A program made the translations under genes and the position numbers. From Lacimicrobium sp. SS2-24 (GTDB taxonomy: Bacteria > Pseudomonadota > Gammaproteobacteria > Enterobacterales > Alteromonadaceae), in the NCBI RefSeq assembly GCF_002201535.1, contig NZ_NIWW01000005.1, positions 210,197 through 274,196 on the forward strand: a stretch of DNA of 64,000 nucleotides, read 5' to 3'. Numbering within the stretch: position 1 is the first letter of the stretch; every line of letters begins with the position of its first letter. The notes under the pieces are model-generated. The model was not told where the DNA came from. It did no database searches and saw only the letters and a list, made by a program, of their open reading frames with translations. Below, piece by piece: positions 28,213 through 38,682 of this stretch.

Positions 28213-29265
28213 ATGGCAAAAAAATTTAGTCTTTCACCGGTTCTTATTTTATTGCTCCTCGTGGTCGCGGTGACCCTGTATCTGTACCTTCAACCACAGC
28301 AAGCTCAGCCCTCGCGGCAGATGCGTGCGGTACCGGTGAAGGTTGAAGAGGTTACCCAACAGGATTTTGCGGTGATCGTGGAAGCACTGGGTACCGCTAA
28401 TGCTAATGAGGCGGTGCAGATTACGGCGCAGCAAAGCGAAGTGGTGGCTACTATTGGCTTTGATGATGGCGACATGGTGGAAAAAGGCCAGTTGTTGGTA
28501 CAACTCAATGACCGAGAAGAGCGCGCCCGGGTCAGCGAGCTGCAAATCAATCTGCAGGAAGCCAAAAGGCAGCTACAACGCATTACTAACCTGGCGCGGG
28601 AAAATGCCACGTCGGCACAATTGCTGGATGAGCAGGAAGCCCGTGTTAATGCTCTGAAAGCGCAACTTGAAGTGGCCAGGTCGCAATTGGCAGAGCTTGA
28701 AATTCGTGCCCCGTTTTCGGGCAAGCTGGGCATTCGTCGGGTCAGTCAGGGGGCACTGGTGCGCCCCGGCGATGTGATTACCACCTTAGACGATTTGAGT
28801 CAGGTAAAAGTAGACTTCAGTGTTGCTGAGCGCCATTTGCCGGATGTCAGCAACGGTCTGCAGGTGGATGCGACGACGGTTGCCTATCCCGGCGAGGTAT
28901 TTCGCGGCGAAATCATCAGTATGGACTCCCGTCTCGATCCGGTCACGCGCTCTGTTCAGGTGCGCGCGCTGGTGGATAATCCCGAACTTCGGTTACGTCC
29001 GGGGATGTTGTTGCAAATTCAACTGCAAAAACAGGTGCTCAATACCCTGGTGTTATCAGAAAGTGCCTTGATCCCGATTCAGGACAAACAGTTTGTTTTC
29101 GTAGTCGGCGAGGACAACAAAGCGCAGCGTCGGGAAGTGAAAATTGGCCGGCGTAAGCCGGGGCTGGTGCAGGTCATCTCCGGGTTGCAGGAAGGCGAAA
29201 AGGTGGTCGTAGAAGGCTCATTGAAACTTGGCGACGGCACGCCGGTTAACGTGCTGGAGCGCTAA
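28213..29265 (+). CDS. RND efflux periplasmic adaptor
   Basis: Membrane-fusion protein, 350 aa, that bridges an inner-membrane RND pump to an outer-membrane channel. An N-terminal membrane helix (~9-28) anchors it. The lipoyl halves are visible as DDGDMVEKGQLL and APFSGKLGIRRV, with a coiled-coil hairpin between them (~100-155), then beta-barrel and membrane-proximal domains. It lies 2 bases before the pump gene, so the two are one operon. Confidence 0.92.
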   Translation: MAKKFSLSPVLILLLLVVAVTLYLYLQPQQAQPSRQMRAVPVKVEEVTQQDFAVIVEALGTANANEAVQITAQQSEVVATIGFDDGDMVEKGQLLVQLNDREERARVSELQINLQEAKRQLQRITNLARENATSAQLLDEQEARVNALKAQLEVARSQLAELEIRAPFSGKLGIRRVSQGALVRPGDVITTLDDLSQVKVDFSVAERHLPDVSNGLQVDATTVAYPGEVFRGEIISMDSRLDPVTRSVQVRALVDNPELRLRPGMLLQIQLQKQVLNTLVLSESALIPIQDKQFVFVVGEDNKAQRREVKIGRRKPGLVQVISGLQEGEKVVVEGSLKLGDGTPVNVLER

Positions 29266-29267
29266 TT

Positions 29268-32200
29268 ATGTTGTTATCGGATCTGTCTGTTAAGCGTCCG
29301 GTTTTTGCCACTGTGGTCAACTTGCTGTTGATTGTCTTTGGCATTGTGGCCATCAGCAAGTTATCGCTGCGCGAGTATCCGGATGTGGAAACTCCGGTGG
29401 TGTCCATTAACACCAATTATCCGGGGGCCTCTGCGTCCATTATCGAAACCCGTATTACCCAGCTGCTGGAAGATCGTATCAGTGGCATTGAGGGTATCAA
29501 AAACATCAATTCCAGCAGTCGAAACGGTCGCTCTTCCATCAGCATCGAATTCCAGCTCTATCGGGACATTGACGCAGCAGCCAATGACGTGCGTGAGAGA
29601 GTCAGCCGGGCACTTAATAATTTGCCGGCGCAGGCCGAACCCCCTGAAGTATTTAAATCTGACTCGGATGAAGATGTGGTGGTCTGGTATAACCTGCGCA
29701 GCGACAACATGTCGGTGATGGAGCTGACCGACTATGCGGATCGTTATGTGGTGGATCGTCTGGCGGTGGCGGACGGCGTAGCCCGGGTCAGAATTGGCGG
29801 CGGGCGCACCTATGCCATGAAAGTCTGGCTGGATCGTAATGCCATGGCGGCTCGCAATGTGACCGTCAACGACATCGAGCAGGTCATTCGTTCAGAGAAT
29901 GTCGAACTGCCAGCCGGTGAAATCGAGTCTGCAGATCGTGATTTCGAGGTGCGTGTGGCACGCTCTTTCCTCGATCCTGATGACTTTTCACGGTTAGCCA
30001 TAAAGGCCGGAGAAGATGGATACCTGGTGCGGCTTGGCGAGGTGGCTGAGGTCGAGCTGGCCGCAGAAGACGACAAAACCGAGTTCCGTGGTGACGGTGT
30101 GAATATGATTGGACTGGGCATCGTCAAGCAGTCCAAGGCAAATACGCTGGATGTCGCCCGCGCGGCACGGGAAGCCATCAAGGATGTAGAACGCAACTTG
30201 CCGCCCAATATTTTCATTGTTCCCAGTTATGACTCATCGGTGTTTATTGAAGAGTCCATCAATGAGGTCTACAACACGCTGGCTATCGCCATGGTGATGG
30301 TGGTGGTAGTCATCTACCTCTTTCTGGGCAACGTCAAAGCCACCCTGATCCCTGCGGTGACCGTGCCCGTTGCTCTGGTGTCGGCCTTTATGGTGCTGTA
30401 CATGCTGGACTTTTCCATGAACCTGCTGACCTTACTGGCGCTGGTGTTGGCGATTGGTCTGGTGGTGGATGACACCATTGTGGTGCTGGAAAATATCTAC
30501 TGGCGCATTGAAATGGGTGAGCCACCTTTACTGGCTGCTTATCGCGGCGCACGGGAAGTCGGCTTTGCCGTTATTGCCACCACGCTGGTACTGATTGCCG
30601 TCTTCCTGCCACTGATATTTCTTGAGGGCAATATTGGCCGCTTGTTCACCGAGTTTGCTGTGGCTATTGCCGCGGCAGTGGCTTTTTCCAGCTTCACCGC
30701 ACTGACGTTATCTCCCATGCTGTGTTCGCGCATTCTGGAGAAACGCGAGCGTAGCAGTCGTTTTGGCAAAGCCATGGACCGGGGCTTTACCCGGCTCGAA
30801 AACAGCTATTATCAGTCTCTTGATAAGAACCTGCATCAGCCCTGGGTAACCGCATTACTGATTGTGGCCAGCGTGGTGGCGTTATATGGTCTGTCCAAAG
30901 AGGTGCCCACCGAGTTTGTACCCAAAGAAGACAGGGGTAACTTCTTCATCATTATGCAGTCAGCGGAAGGCGCCAGTTTTGAGAGTAATAGCCGCAATCT
31001 GAAGAAAATAGAAGATATTCTGCTGCCTTATATTGGTCAGGACGAGGTAGACCGGGTGCTGGTAAGAACACCAGGCTGGGGGGGCTCCGCAGGGATTGCC
31101 ATTGTCGGTGCCGTACCCTGGGATGAGCGCAAACGTTCCACCTTCGAGCTGATGAATGAAATCAGTGGCAAGCTGACCACCATTCCGGATGTACGTGCCT
31201 TTGCTATTATGCGCAGCAGTTTGGGCGGCGGTGGTCTTGGACGTCCTGTGCAGTTTGTACTCAAAGGAAATACCTACGAAGAGCTGGTGCGTGCCCGTGA
31301 CATTGTCATGGAAAAGGCTGCTGAGAATCCCGGATTGGTCCGGCTCGATAGCGATTATAAGGAAACCTGGCCGCAGATTCTGGTAAACATTGATAAAGAG
31401 CGCGCCGCCGACCTGGGTGTGTCGGTGGGCGATATCGGACGCACACTGGAAACCATGCTGGGACAGCGCCGGGTATCCACGTATCTGGATCGCGGACAGG
31501 AATATTATGTGATCATGGAAGGACGTAAAGCCGATTATCGCAGTCCCCAGAGCATTGATAATCTGTATGTACGTTCTCAGCGCTCCGGGCAGCTGATTCC
31601 GCTGGATAATCTTCTCACCTTTGAAGAGCAGGCCACGTCCTCTACGTTAAACCGTTATAACCGTATGCGCGCCATTACCATCAGCGCGAATCTGGCGGAT
31701 GGCTATACCCTGGGCGAAGCACTGGATTATCTGAATCAGATTGTTGATGAACAGGTTTCAGATGCTATTGCCGTCGACTACAAGGGTGAATCACAACTGT
31801 TGCAGGAATCAGGCAATTCGGTGATTTTCATTTTTGCGCTGGCGCTGGCGGTAACCTATCTGGTGCTGGCCGCGCAATTCGAAAGCTGGGTGCACCCGTT
31901 TGTGATCATGCTGACCGTACCGCTGGCCTTGTTAGGCGCTTTTATTGGCCTGTATCTCAGTGGCCAGTCTATCAATATCTATAGCCAGATTGGTTTGATC
32001 ATGCTGATTGGACTCGCGGCGAAAAACGGCATCCTGATCGTCGAATTTGCCAATCAGCTCAGAGATGTGGGGATGGAGTTTGAGGAGGCACTGAAGCGGG
32101 CGGCCAAACAACGCTTGCGTCCTATTGTGATGACGGGCTTTACCACGGTATTCAGTTCTCTGCCTCTGGTACTGGCGACTGGCCCGGGATCGGAAAGCCG

Positions 32201-32378
32201 TATGGTCATTGGAATGGTGATCTTTGCCGGGGTCATTGTCGCCACCTTTATGACCCTTTTTGTGGTGCCCACGGCCTACTATTGGCTGGCCAGGCATACC
32301 GGTTCACCGATGCAGATGACCCACAAGTTGGAAAAAATGGATGAAGAGCTGCCGTATCGAAAAGGTGAGATGGACTAA
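29268..32378 (+). CDS. RND-family multidrug efflux pump (HAE1 type)
   Basis: Proton-driven inner-membrane exporter, 1036 aa, the normal length for AcrB/MexF-type pumps. Two repeats of six helices each flank two large periplasmic loops. The proton-relay pair D401-D402 is present in GLVVDDTIVVLEN, and the second half carries the conserved GLAAKNGILIVEFAN. No outer-membrane component is encoded next to it, so it probably uses the TolC at 18873. Substrates cannot be predicted from sequence. Confidence 0.94.
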   Translation: MLLSDLSVKRPVFATVVNLLLIVFGIVAISKLSLREYPDVETPVVSINTNYPGASASIIETRITQLLEDRISGIEGIKNINSSSRNGRSSISIEFQLYRDIDAAANDVRERVSRALNNLPAQAEPPEVFKSDSDEDVVVWYNLRSDNMSVMELTDYADRYVVDRLAVADGVARVRIGGGRTYAMKVWLDRNAMAARNVTVNDIEQVIRSENVELPAGEIESADRDFEVRVARSFLDPDDFSRLAIKAGEDGYLVRLGEVAEVELAAEDDKTEFRGDGVNMIGLGIVKQSKANTLDVARAAREAIKDVERNLPPNIFIVPSYDSSVFIEESINEVYNTLAIAMVMVVVVIYLFLGNVKATLIPAVTVPVALVSAFMVLYMLDFSMNLLTLLALVLAIGLVVDDTIVVLENIYWRIEMGEPPLLAAYRGAREVGFAVIATTLVLIAVFLPLIFLEGNIGRLFTEFAVAIAAAVAFSSFTALTLSPMLCSRILEKRERSSRFGKAMDRGFTRLENSYYQSLDKNLHQPWVTALLIVASVVALYGLSKEVPTEFVPKEDRGNFFIIMQSAEGASFESNSRNLKKIEDILLPYIGQDEVDRVLVRTPGWGGSAGIAIVGAVPWDERKRSTFELMNEISGKLTTIPDVRAFAIMRSSLGGGGLGRPVQFVLKGNTYEELVRARDIVMEKAAENPGLVRLDSDYKETWPQILVNIDKERAADLGVSVGDIGRTLETMLGQRRVSTYLDRGQEYYVIMEGRKADYRSPQSIDNLYVRSQRSGQLIPLDNLLTFEEQATSSTLNRYNRMRAITISANLADGYTLGEALDYLNQIVDEQVSDAIAVDYKGESQLLQESGNSVIFIFALALAVTYLVLAAQFESWVHPFVIMLTVPLALLGAFIGLYLSGQSINIYSQIGLIMLIGLAAKNGILIVEFANQLRDVGMEFEEALKRAAKQRLRPIVMTGFTTVFSSLPLVLATGPGSESRMVIGMVIFAGVIVATFMTLFVVPTAYYWLARHTGSPMQMTHKLEKMDEELPYRKGEMD

Positions 32379-32478
32379 TCGTTCAGGTTGTCAGTTGGCA
32401 GATATCCGTTTTCAGTCTCTGTTGAAAAGTGACATCATCACTGAGCGTCAAGCAGGATAATTATCTGAAAACTGATAA

Positions 32479-32703
32479 CTATTTGACCAGCCACTCTACA
32501 ATGCGGCGGCTGAAAGGTGCGAACAACATTACCAGCGGAAAGGCGCAAAGGTGTGCCAGCACGTAGGCTCGCAGCCATAACCAGATAAAGTTTTCCACCA
32601 GACCCAGATTAATTATGGTGAGAATGCCAGACATGCAAAAGGCCATGAAACCACTCATTATAAAGGCGAACAGCCAGCCGGAGTGTTTGGGTTTAAACAT
32701 CAT
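32479..32703 (-). CDS. Small DUF2798 membrane protein
   Basis: A 74-residue protein with two membrane helices (~9-30 and ~43-63) and a short basic C-terminus, matching the DUF2798 family. Its start (ATG at 32703, or the next ATG at 32700) lies inside the 3' end of mutH in another frame, which suggests translational coupling. Function unknown. Confidence 0.75.
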   Translation of the reverse strand: MMFKPKHSGWLFAFIMSGFMAFCMSGILTIINLGLVENFIWLWLRAYVLAHLCAFPLVMLFAPFSRRIVEWLVK

Positions 32704-33373
32704 TAAACGCCTGATTCAGAATCTGTTGAGTAAAGGGTTTCTTCAGATAAAAGCCGCGCGGACGGGTACGGATGCGCTGTCCCTGCTCGCCGATCGCATC
32801 AGTGAGCGCACTGCCATCGGCGGCCTTGGGACGTAATTGCAGGACTTCGCCATGACGGGCGGTAATCGACTCAATCTTACCCAATGCAATACGCTCCATG
32901 ATCTCCTCCCAGTCCTGGCGCAGCGCTCTGTCCTGTGACTCATCAGGCTGCCAGATAAAAGCATTGCCCACCTGACGGTCTACCGGCGGAATATGTCGGC
33001 TGGCCAATATGGGGAGCCAGCACACACATCGCAGCTTGTTGCGCACATTCGAACTTAACCAGTCAATACCGGCGATGTTGGTCAGATGGGCATAGCAGAC
33101 ATAGGTGGTTTCCAGCGGCGCGCCGCACTCGTTGATGGGCAGGGTTTTCAGCTCCACGCCAAGTTCAGGAAAGTCCTGTTGAGGCTTTGAGCCGGCCTCT
33201 GCACCCAGCCAGGTTTCCAGTAATTGCCCACTCCAGCCCTTGTGGCGTTGCAGGTTGTCTGGGGTCTGCACACCAGCCATGTCGGCCAGCTCTCCCAGCG
33301 TCAGTCCTGCCAGGTTCCGTGCCCGTTGCAGCAATATATCGATACTTTTTGGTGCAGATGCCGGTGGATGCAT
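32693..33373 (-). CDS. mutH: DNA mismatch repair endonuclease MutH
   Basis: Strand-discriminating nicking enzyme that cuts unmethylated GATC near a mismatch after activation by MutS and MutL. Length 226 aa (E. coli 229). The catalytic D-ExK triad is D67, E74 and K76 in [11 protein letters not shown], close to E. coli D70/E77/K79. Its presence implies Dam methylation in this organism. It begins one base after the yhhN-like stop and overlaps the DUF2798 gene. The neighbouring rppH-ptsP-lgt-thyA order supports orthology. Confidence 0.95.
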   Translation of the reverse strand: MHPPASAPKSIDILLQRARNLAGLTLGELADMAGVQTPDNLQRHKGWSGQLLETWLGAEAGSKPQQDFPELGVELKTLPINECGAPLETTYVCYAHLTNIAGIDWLSSNVRNKLRCVCWLPILASRHIPPVDRQVGNAFIWQPDESQDRALRQDWEEIMERIALGKIESITARHGEVLQLRPKAADGSALTDAIGEQGQRIRTRPRGFYLKKPFTQQILNQAFNDV

Positions 33374-33374
33374 G

Positions 33375-34013
33375 TCAATCAGACTCCTGTGCCGTGATCC
33401 TCAGCGCCCCATTGACCAGGCAGAACTGCGCCAGATAATAGCTCAACATCACTGCAAACGCCTGCCAGGGAGCCGCTTCGACAAAGTAACCCCAGGCCAG
33501 TAAGGCGTCGGAAATCAGAAAACTGAAGGCGCCGACGAGCAGCCAGGGACGCCCCTTACTGGCGATAATCGCGGAACTGACCATAGTGCACAGCGCCAAC
33601 ATGTACAGCACGACAGGCCACAGCATGTCCCCAAGTACAGGCTGTAATTGCCAGAAGAACAGCGCAGCAGTACCAAGCGCAATGAGCAGGGGGGCCACTT
33701 TCCAGGCTTGCCAGTGACCAAAACGCCAGAAATTAACGCTGTAGAGCAACTGCACCAGCAAAAACGCGATCAGTCCGAGGATAAAGCTCTGAGCGAAGGG
33801 TAACGCCAGTAACATATCGCCGGCCGCCGAACAGGCAAGTGCGCTAAGCAGCAGATATTTATTGCTATCGGCGTTGCGGACTACCAGTAGCATCAGCCAC
33901 ATCACCGGTATGGCTTTAAACAGAAAATCAAGGGGATAGCTGCGAAGGTGCAAGCTAAACAGATAGAAAAGGGCACTGCCAGCGAAGATGAGATTCCAGT
34001 GTCTGCTTTTCAT
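33375..34013 (-). CDS. YhhN/TMEM86-family membrane protein
   Basis: Polytopic membrane protein, 212 aa with about eight helices. It belongs by pattern to the YhhN family; animal TMEM86 relatives are lysoplasmalogenases and a few bacterial members share that activity. The conserved [11 protein letters not shown] and [11 protein letters not shown] segments hold the paired Asp residues of the family. TGA-C-ATG spacing to mutH shows a tight minus-strand operon. Substrate in this organism is not known. Confidence 0.82.
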   Translation of the reverse strand: MKSRHWNLIFAGSALFYLFSLHLRSYPLDFLFKAIPVMWLMLLVVRNADSNKYLLLSALACSAAGDMLLALPFAQSFILGLIAFLLVQLLYSVNFWRFGHWQAWKVAPLLIALGTAALFFWQLQPVLGDMLWPVVLYMLALCTMVSSAIIASKGRPWLLVGAFSFLISDALLAWGYFVEAAPWQAFAVMLSYYLAQFCLVNGALRITAQESD

Positions 34014-34150
34014 TTACCTGCTCCATCGATAAGGTGGCCAGCGCCTTATACTGCCTGCTACCGTGCAATTAGTGGCTGAATTCGCTTTGAAAGAGGCCTA
34101 GTTTATGGAAGAATGCATTACTATAAAAGAACTAATGCTCGGGAGTCTAA

Positions 34151-34672
34151 GTGATTGATGCCGAAGGATTCCGCGCGAATGTCGGCATAGTGATTTGCAA
34201 CAGGATAGGGCAAGTATTTTGGGCAAGGCGCTATGGCCAGCATTCATGGCAGTTTCCACAAGGCGGAATAGATCAAGGTGAAACTGCAGAGCAGGCAATG
34301 TATCGGGAGCTTCATGAGGAAGTGGGGCTCAAGCCACAGGATGTGGAAATACTCGGGGTAACCAAAAACTGGGTCAGATACAAATTGCCGAAGAGGCTGA
34401 TACGCCAGGGGACGGATCCTGTGTGTATCGGGCAGAAACAAAAATGGTTTCTGCTCAGGCTTACCTGTAAAGAAGAAGACGTAGATGTCTTACAGTCCGG
34501 TCACCCTGAATTTGATGGCTGGCGCTGGGTAAGCTACTGGTATCCTGTACGTAACGTGGTGTCTTTCAAACGCGATGTATATCGCCGCGTGATGAAGGAA
34601 TTTGTCTCCATTGCCATGCCGGTGCAAACCAGGCCCGCGGGACAGCGACCAAAACGTCGACGCAGGAATTAG
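34151..34672 (+). CDS. rppH: RNA pyrophosphohydrolase
   Basis: Nudix enzyme that removes pyrophosphate from the 5' end of mRNAs and so triggers RNase E decay. 173 aa; the N-terminus aligns residue by residue with E. coli RppH ([13 protein letters not shown]). The Nudix box is intact at 38-60 with E44, R52 and the EEVG core. Start is GTG at 34151 with GGGAG five bases before it. ptsP follows after 9 bases, as in E. coli. Confidence 0.96.
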   Translation: MIDAEGFRANVGIVICNRIGQVFWARRYGQHSWQFPQGGIDQGETAEQAMYRELHEEVGLKPQDVEILGVTKNWVRYKLPKRLIRQGTDPVCIGQKQKWFLLRLTCKEEDVDVLQSGHPEFDGWRWVSYWYPVRNVVSFKRDVYRRVMKEFVSIAMPVQTRPAGQRPKRRRRN

Positions 34673-34681
34673 GACTACACC

Positions 34682-36961
34682 ATGCTCACCCAACTCAAGC
34701 GCATCGTTCAGGAAGTCAATCAGATCCAGGATCTGGATGAGGCGCTGACCTGTCTGGCGAGTCGGGTAAAGAGCGCCATGCAGGTGGATTGCTGTTCTAT
34801 TTACCTGGCCAGCTATGAACACCAGCATTTCTTGCTGATGGCCACTGAAGGCCTCTCCAAAGAAGCCATTGGCAAGGTGTCTATTGGTTTTTCCGAGGGG
34901 CTGATTGGTCTTATCGGCCAGCGTGAAGAGCCGATTAATATCGAAGACGCTCAGTCTCACCCACGCTTTAAACACTATCCCGAGGTTAAAGAAGAAACCT
35001 ATCATGCGTTTATGGGGACACCCATTATTCACCAACGCAAAGTCCTCGGTGTGATGACCATCCAACAACAAAAGAAACGGCGTTTCAGCGAAGACGAAGA
35101 AGCCTTTCTGGTTACCCTGGCAGCGCAGATGGCGCTGGAAATTGCCCATGCCGAGGCGCGCGGCGCACTGAGTCTCACTGATGGTGCAGATAAGTCTCGC
35201 TGGCAAAAGTCGCTTAAAGGCATTCCGGGCTCAGCCGGTCTGGCCATTGGTGTCGGCCATGTTCCTAACATCAAACACAGCCTGCGCAGTCATATGTTGC
35301 GACGCTCTGACAAGCCGCAAAAGCAGATTGAGCGCTATCGTCATGCGGTGATCAGAACCCGCAAGGAAGTCAGCAGGCTATCCGAGAGCATGGCGGATGC
35401 GGTGCCAGAGGATGTGCTGGCGATTTTTCAGCTGTATCACAGCCTGCTCGACGCCAACAGCCTTGGTCATGAGGTGGAAGCGAAAATTAAGAGTGGCTGG
35501 GATGCAGCCTCATCCCTGAAGATGGTGGTTGAGCATTACGTCAATAAGTTCCGTGGCATGGATGACCCCTACATGCAGGAACGTGCCGTTGATGTGGAAG
35601 ACCTTGGTAACAGGGTACTGGGGCATTTGCTAAGCACCACCAAATTACAGACTCTGGTGCCGGATCAGGCGGTTCTGGTTGCCGAGGAAGTCACCGCCTC
35701 AATGCTTGCCGAGTTCCCCCGCGAAAAACTTCAGGCCATTATTTCGGTCAGGGGGTCGAACAACTCTCATGCCGCGATACTGGCCAGGGCAATGGGTGTT
35801 CCGGCTGTTATGGGCCTGTCAGATGTACCAGTGTCGCTGCTCAGTGGTAAGGACATTCTTCTGGATGGCTATTCGGGTGAAGTGATCGTGTCACCCAGTA
35901 TGAATATCCGTCAGGAATTCCAGAACCTGGTGGATGAAGAAAATGAACTTTATGATGCAGTGCGCGAAGAGGCTGATAAACCCGCGGAAACCCGTGATGG
36001 CTGTCGAATTAAACTGTACATCAATGCCGGGCTATCGGCGGAATTAGAGTCTATATACGGTGAGGTGGGCGACGGTGTCGGGCTGTACCGCACAGAGATC
36101 CCCTTTATGATGCGTGAACGCTTCCCCTCTGAGCATGAACAGTGTCAGATGTACCGAGCTATGCTGGCAGCGACGCCGGGTAAAACCATTACCATGCGTA
36201 CGCTGGATGTCGGTGGCGACAAACCCTTACCCTATTTCCCCGTCGCTGAGGAGAACCCCTTTTTGGGATGGCGTGGTATCCGCCTGACACTGGACCACCC
36301 CGAGATTTTTCTGGTGCAGTTACGGGCCATGCTGCGGGCCAGTCTTGGGCTGGACAACCTTAAAATTATGTTGCCCATGATCACCACCATTAATGAGGTA
36401 AGTGAAGCGCGGCGACTTATTCGGCAGGCGTATTACGAAGTGGCCGAGGAGGCCCAGGCTGAAGGACAAGCCTTAAAAATGCCTGAGGTGGGGGTCATGC
36501 TGGAAGTTCCGGCGGTGATTTATCAGCTTCCACAATTGGCCAGCAAGGTCGATTTTTTCTCCATTGGCAGTAATGATCTGACGCAGTATTTGCTGGCGGT
36601 GGATCGCAATAACCCGAGGGTTGCCGATTTATATGACAGCTATCATCCGGCCGTGCTCAAGGCGCTTAAACAGATTGTTGAAGCCTCCGCCGAATTAAAA
36701 ACGCCGGTAACCCTGTGCGGAGAGATGGCCGGCGAGCCCGGAGGAGCCATTCTGTTGTTGGCCATGGGCTATCGCAAACTGAGTATGAGTGGCTTCAACC
36801 TCAGTAAAATCAAATGGGTGATTCGCAAGGTGTCTCTGGAAGATGCCAAAGTGTTGCTCGACGAAGTACTGGAAATGGAACATCCCAGTCAGGTTCGGGA
36901 GCGGGTAAACCGCCATCTGGAAGCACTGGGTCTGGGTGGTCTGGTCAGGGCCGGTAAGTAA
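34682..36961 (+). CDS. ptsP: Nitrogen-PTS enzyme I (PtsP)
   Basis: First phosphotransferase of the nitrogen-related PTS, 759 aa. A GAF sensor domain (~15-150) precedes the enzyme I part. The phosphorylated histidine is H363 in NNSHAAILAR, and the PEP-binding barrel has GLYRTEIPFM, a TLDVGGDKPLPYF motif and the catalytic Cys in VTLCGEMAGEP. It takes phosphate from PEP and passes it to NPr, linking carbon and nitrogen status to regulation. No NPr or EIIA gene is adjacent. Confidence 0.95.
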   Translation: MLTQLKRIVQEVNQIQDLDEALTCLASRVKSAMQVDCCSIYLASYEHQHFLLMATEGLSKEAIGKVSIGFSEGLIGLIGQREEPINIEDAQSHPRFKHYPEVKEETYHAFMGTPIIHQRKVLGVMTIQQQKKRRFSEDEEAFLVTLAAQMALEIAHAEARGALSLTDGADKSRWQKSLKGIPGSAGLAIGVGHVPNIKHSLRSHMLRRSDKPQKQIERYRHAVIRTRKEVSRLSESMADAVPEDVLAIFQLYHSLLDANSLGHEVEAKIKSGWDAASSLKMVVEHYVNKFRGMDDPYMQERAVDVEDLGNRVLGHLLSTTKLQTLVPDQAVLVAEEVTASMLAEFPREKLQAIISVRGSNNSHAAILARAMGVPAVMGLSDVPVSLLSGKDILLDGYSGEVIVSPSMNIRQEFQNLVDEENELYDAVREEADKPAETRDGCRIKLYINAGLSAELESIYGEVGDGVGLYRTEIPFMMRERFPSEHEQCQMYRAMLAATPGKTITMRTLDVGGDKPLPYFPVAEENPFLGWRGIRLTLDHPEIFLVQLRAMLRASLGLDNLKIMLPMITTINEVSEARRLIRQAYYEVAEEAQAEGQALKMPEVGVMLEVPAVIYQLPQLASKVDFFSIGSNDLTQYLLAVDRNNPRVADLYDSYHPAVLKALKQIVEASAELKTPVTLCGEMAGEPGGAILLLAMGYRKLSMSGFNLSKIKWVIRKVSLEDAKVLLDEVLEMEHPSQVRERVNRHLEALGLGGLVRAGK

Positions 36962-37002
36962 CGATACCGCGCCAAATCTAACGACGAACAAGAGTAAAGC
37001 AA

Positions 37003-37803
37003 TTGGAACCTTTGTTGTTTCTGGTTATCAGCTGTGTATTTCTCGGCTTAATCGCCGGTTTGATGGCGGGCCTTTTAGGAATTGGTGGAGGACTGATCAT
37101 TGTTCCTGCACTGATGTATTTATTACAGGCAAAAATGGCCATGAGCATAGACATTGTTATGCCCATGGCAGTGGCCACGTCATTGTCCACCATTATCTTT
37201 ACCGGATTTTCGTCATCGTTGACTCACTGGCGACTGGGCAACGTGGACATGCGTATCTTTGCCTTATGTTCTATCGGTATTGCTCTGGGCGCCATCGGCG
37301 GGGCACAGTTAGCCGCTTTTATGCCGGCACAGATGCTGAAAAATACCTTTGCTACGCTGGTGATGGTGCTGGCACTGCGTATGGCATTTGGCAAAAACCG
37401 CACGTCTCAATCGACACTCAATCGCCCGCGACTGCTGGGTATCGGGGCGGTGACAGGCAGTATTTCTGCGTTGCTGGGTATTGGCGGCGGCGCCTTGCTG
37501 GTGCCGGCACTGGTGTGGTTCCGAGTCTCGATGAAGGTTGCTATTGGCTGTGCTGCCGCCTGTGGCATGATCATCGCGCTCTTCGGAACAGCCAGTTTTA
37601 TGCTTGCTGGCTGGAATAACCCCGACTTGCCTAAGGGAAGTCTGGGATATGTGTTTGTGCCGGCGTTACTGGCGATCGTCAGTGCCTCAATGCTCAGTGC
37701 TAACTGGGGGGCCCGGCTCAGTCACCGTTTGCCGACGCAGACCTTAAAGAAAATTTTCGCTGGCTTTCTGATTCTAGTAAGCTTGCGCATGTTTTTTAGC
37801 TGA
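37003..37803 (+). CDS. TSUP (TauE/SafE) family membrane transporter
   Basis: Putative anion exporter or importer, 266 aa with about eight helices. Two repeats each carry the family's glycine-rich motif (GLLGIGGGLIIVPAL and ALLGIGGGALLVPAL). Start is a TTG at 37003 with only a weak AAGAG site. It is inserted between ptsP and lgt, which are adjacent in E. coli. Relatives carry sulfite, sulfoacetate or taurine-derived anions; the substrate here is unknown. Confidence 0.87.
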   Translation: MEPLLFLVISCVFLGLIAGLMAGLLGIGGGLIIVPALMYLLQAKMAMSIDIVMPMAVATSLSTIIFTGFSSSLTHWRLGNVDMRIFALCSIGIALGAIGGAQLAAFMPAQMLKNTFATLVMVLALRMAFGKNRTSQSTLNRPRLLGIGAVTGSISALLGIGGGALLVPALVWFRVSMKVAIGCAAACGMIIALFGTASFMLAGWNNPDLPKGSLGYVFVPALLAIVSASMLSANWGARLSHRLPTQTLKKIFAGFLILVSLRMFFS

Positions 37804-37870
37804 GATCCTTCAAACAAGGCCGATACAGGCTCTTGGCGGCACTTTGAATATCGACTAGGTGGATGATTGA

Positions 37871-38680
37871 ATGACAGAGTATTTGCAGTTCCCGGCCATT
37901 GATCCGGTTATCTTTAGCATCGGACCGGTATCGGTGCACTGGTATGGGGTCATGTATCTGGTGGGGTTTGTTGCCGCCTGGTGGCTGGCAAACCGGCGTT
38001 TGTCTCACACCTCATGGAGTAAAGAACAGCTTAGTGATTTGATGTTTCTGGGCTTCCTTGGGGTCATTATTGGCGGCCGTCTGGGGTATGTGTTTTTCTA
38101 TCAGTTTGAACACTTTGTCGAGGATCCCCTGTATCTGTTTAAAATCTGGACCGGGGGAATGTCCTTCCATGGCGGGTTACTGGGTGTCATCGTCGGTTTA
38201 TGGTGGTTCGCCAGAAAGCAGGGTAACCGTCTGCTGGAAGTGGGCGATTTCATTGCACCGCTGGTGCCAGTAGGGCTCGGCGCTGGTCGTATCGGAAACT
38301 TTATCAATGCCGAATTGTGGGGACGTACCACTGACGTGCCCTGGGCGGTGCTGTTTCCCGGAGCCGGACCTTTGCCCCGCCATCCCTCCCAGCTTTATGA
38401 GTTTTTCCTCGAAGGTGTGGTGCTGTTTGTATTGTTGTGGTGGTTCTCTGCCCAACGTCGACCGCTGGGGGCCGTGTCAGGTTTGTTCCTCATAGGCTAT
38501 GGCAGCTTCCGCTTTATTGTCGAATTTTATCGTGAACCTGATGCGCATATCGGGCTATACAATGGTCTGATGTCACAAGGACAACTGTTGTCCTTGCCAA
38601 TGATTCTGATAGGGTTAGTGATGATGATCATGGCCTATCGCAAGCCGCAGGCAGGGCAACCAAGCAAGAGTAAGAAATAA
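37871..38680 (+). CDS. lgt: Prolipoprotein diacylglyceryl transferase
   Basis: Inner-membrane enzyme that adds diacylglycerol to the lipobox cysteine, the first step of lipoprotein maturation. 269 aa. Signature segments are present: HGGLLGV early and [14 protein letters not shown] in the central part, with the conserved HPSQLYE following. thyA starts 2 bases after its stop. Confidence 0.96.
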   Translation: MTEYLQFPAIDPVIFSIGPVSVHWYGVMYLVGFVAAWWLANRRLSHTSWSKEQLSDLMFLGFLGVIIGGRLGYVFFYQFEHFVEDPLYLFKIWTGGMSFHGGLLGVIVGLWWFARKQGNRLLEVGDFIAPLVPVGLGAGRIGNFINAELWGRTTDVPWAVLFPGAGPLPRHPSQLYEFFLEGVVLFVLLWWFSAQRRPLGAVSGLFLIGYGSFRFIVEFYREPDAHIGLYNGLMSQGQLLSLPMILIGLVMMIMAYRKPQAGQPSKSKK

Positions 38681-38682
38681 CC

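Noticed and set aside
32401..32480. GTTTTCAGT / CTGAAAACTG repeats downstream of the RND pump as a terminator or mobile-element end
   Set aside because: The repeats are short and imperfect, no T-run follows and no target-site duplication is visible.
34490..35206. Minus-strand open frame of 238 codons across rppH and ptsP
   Set aside because: Antisense to two strongly supported genes and without recognisable domains.
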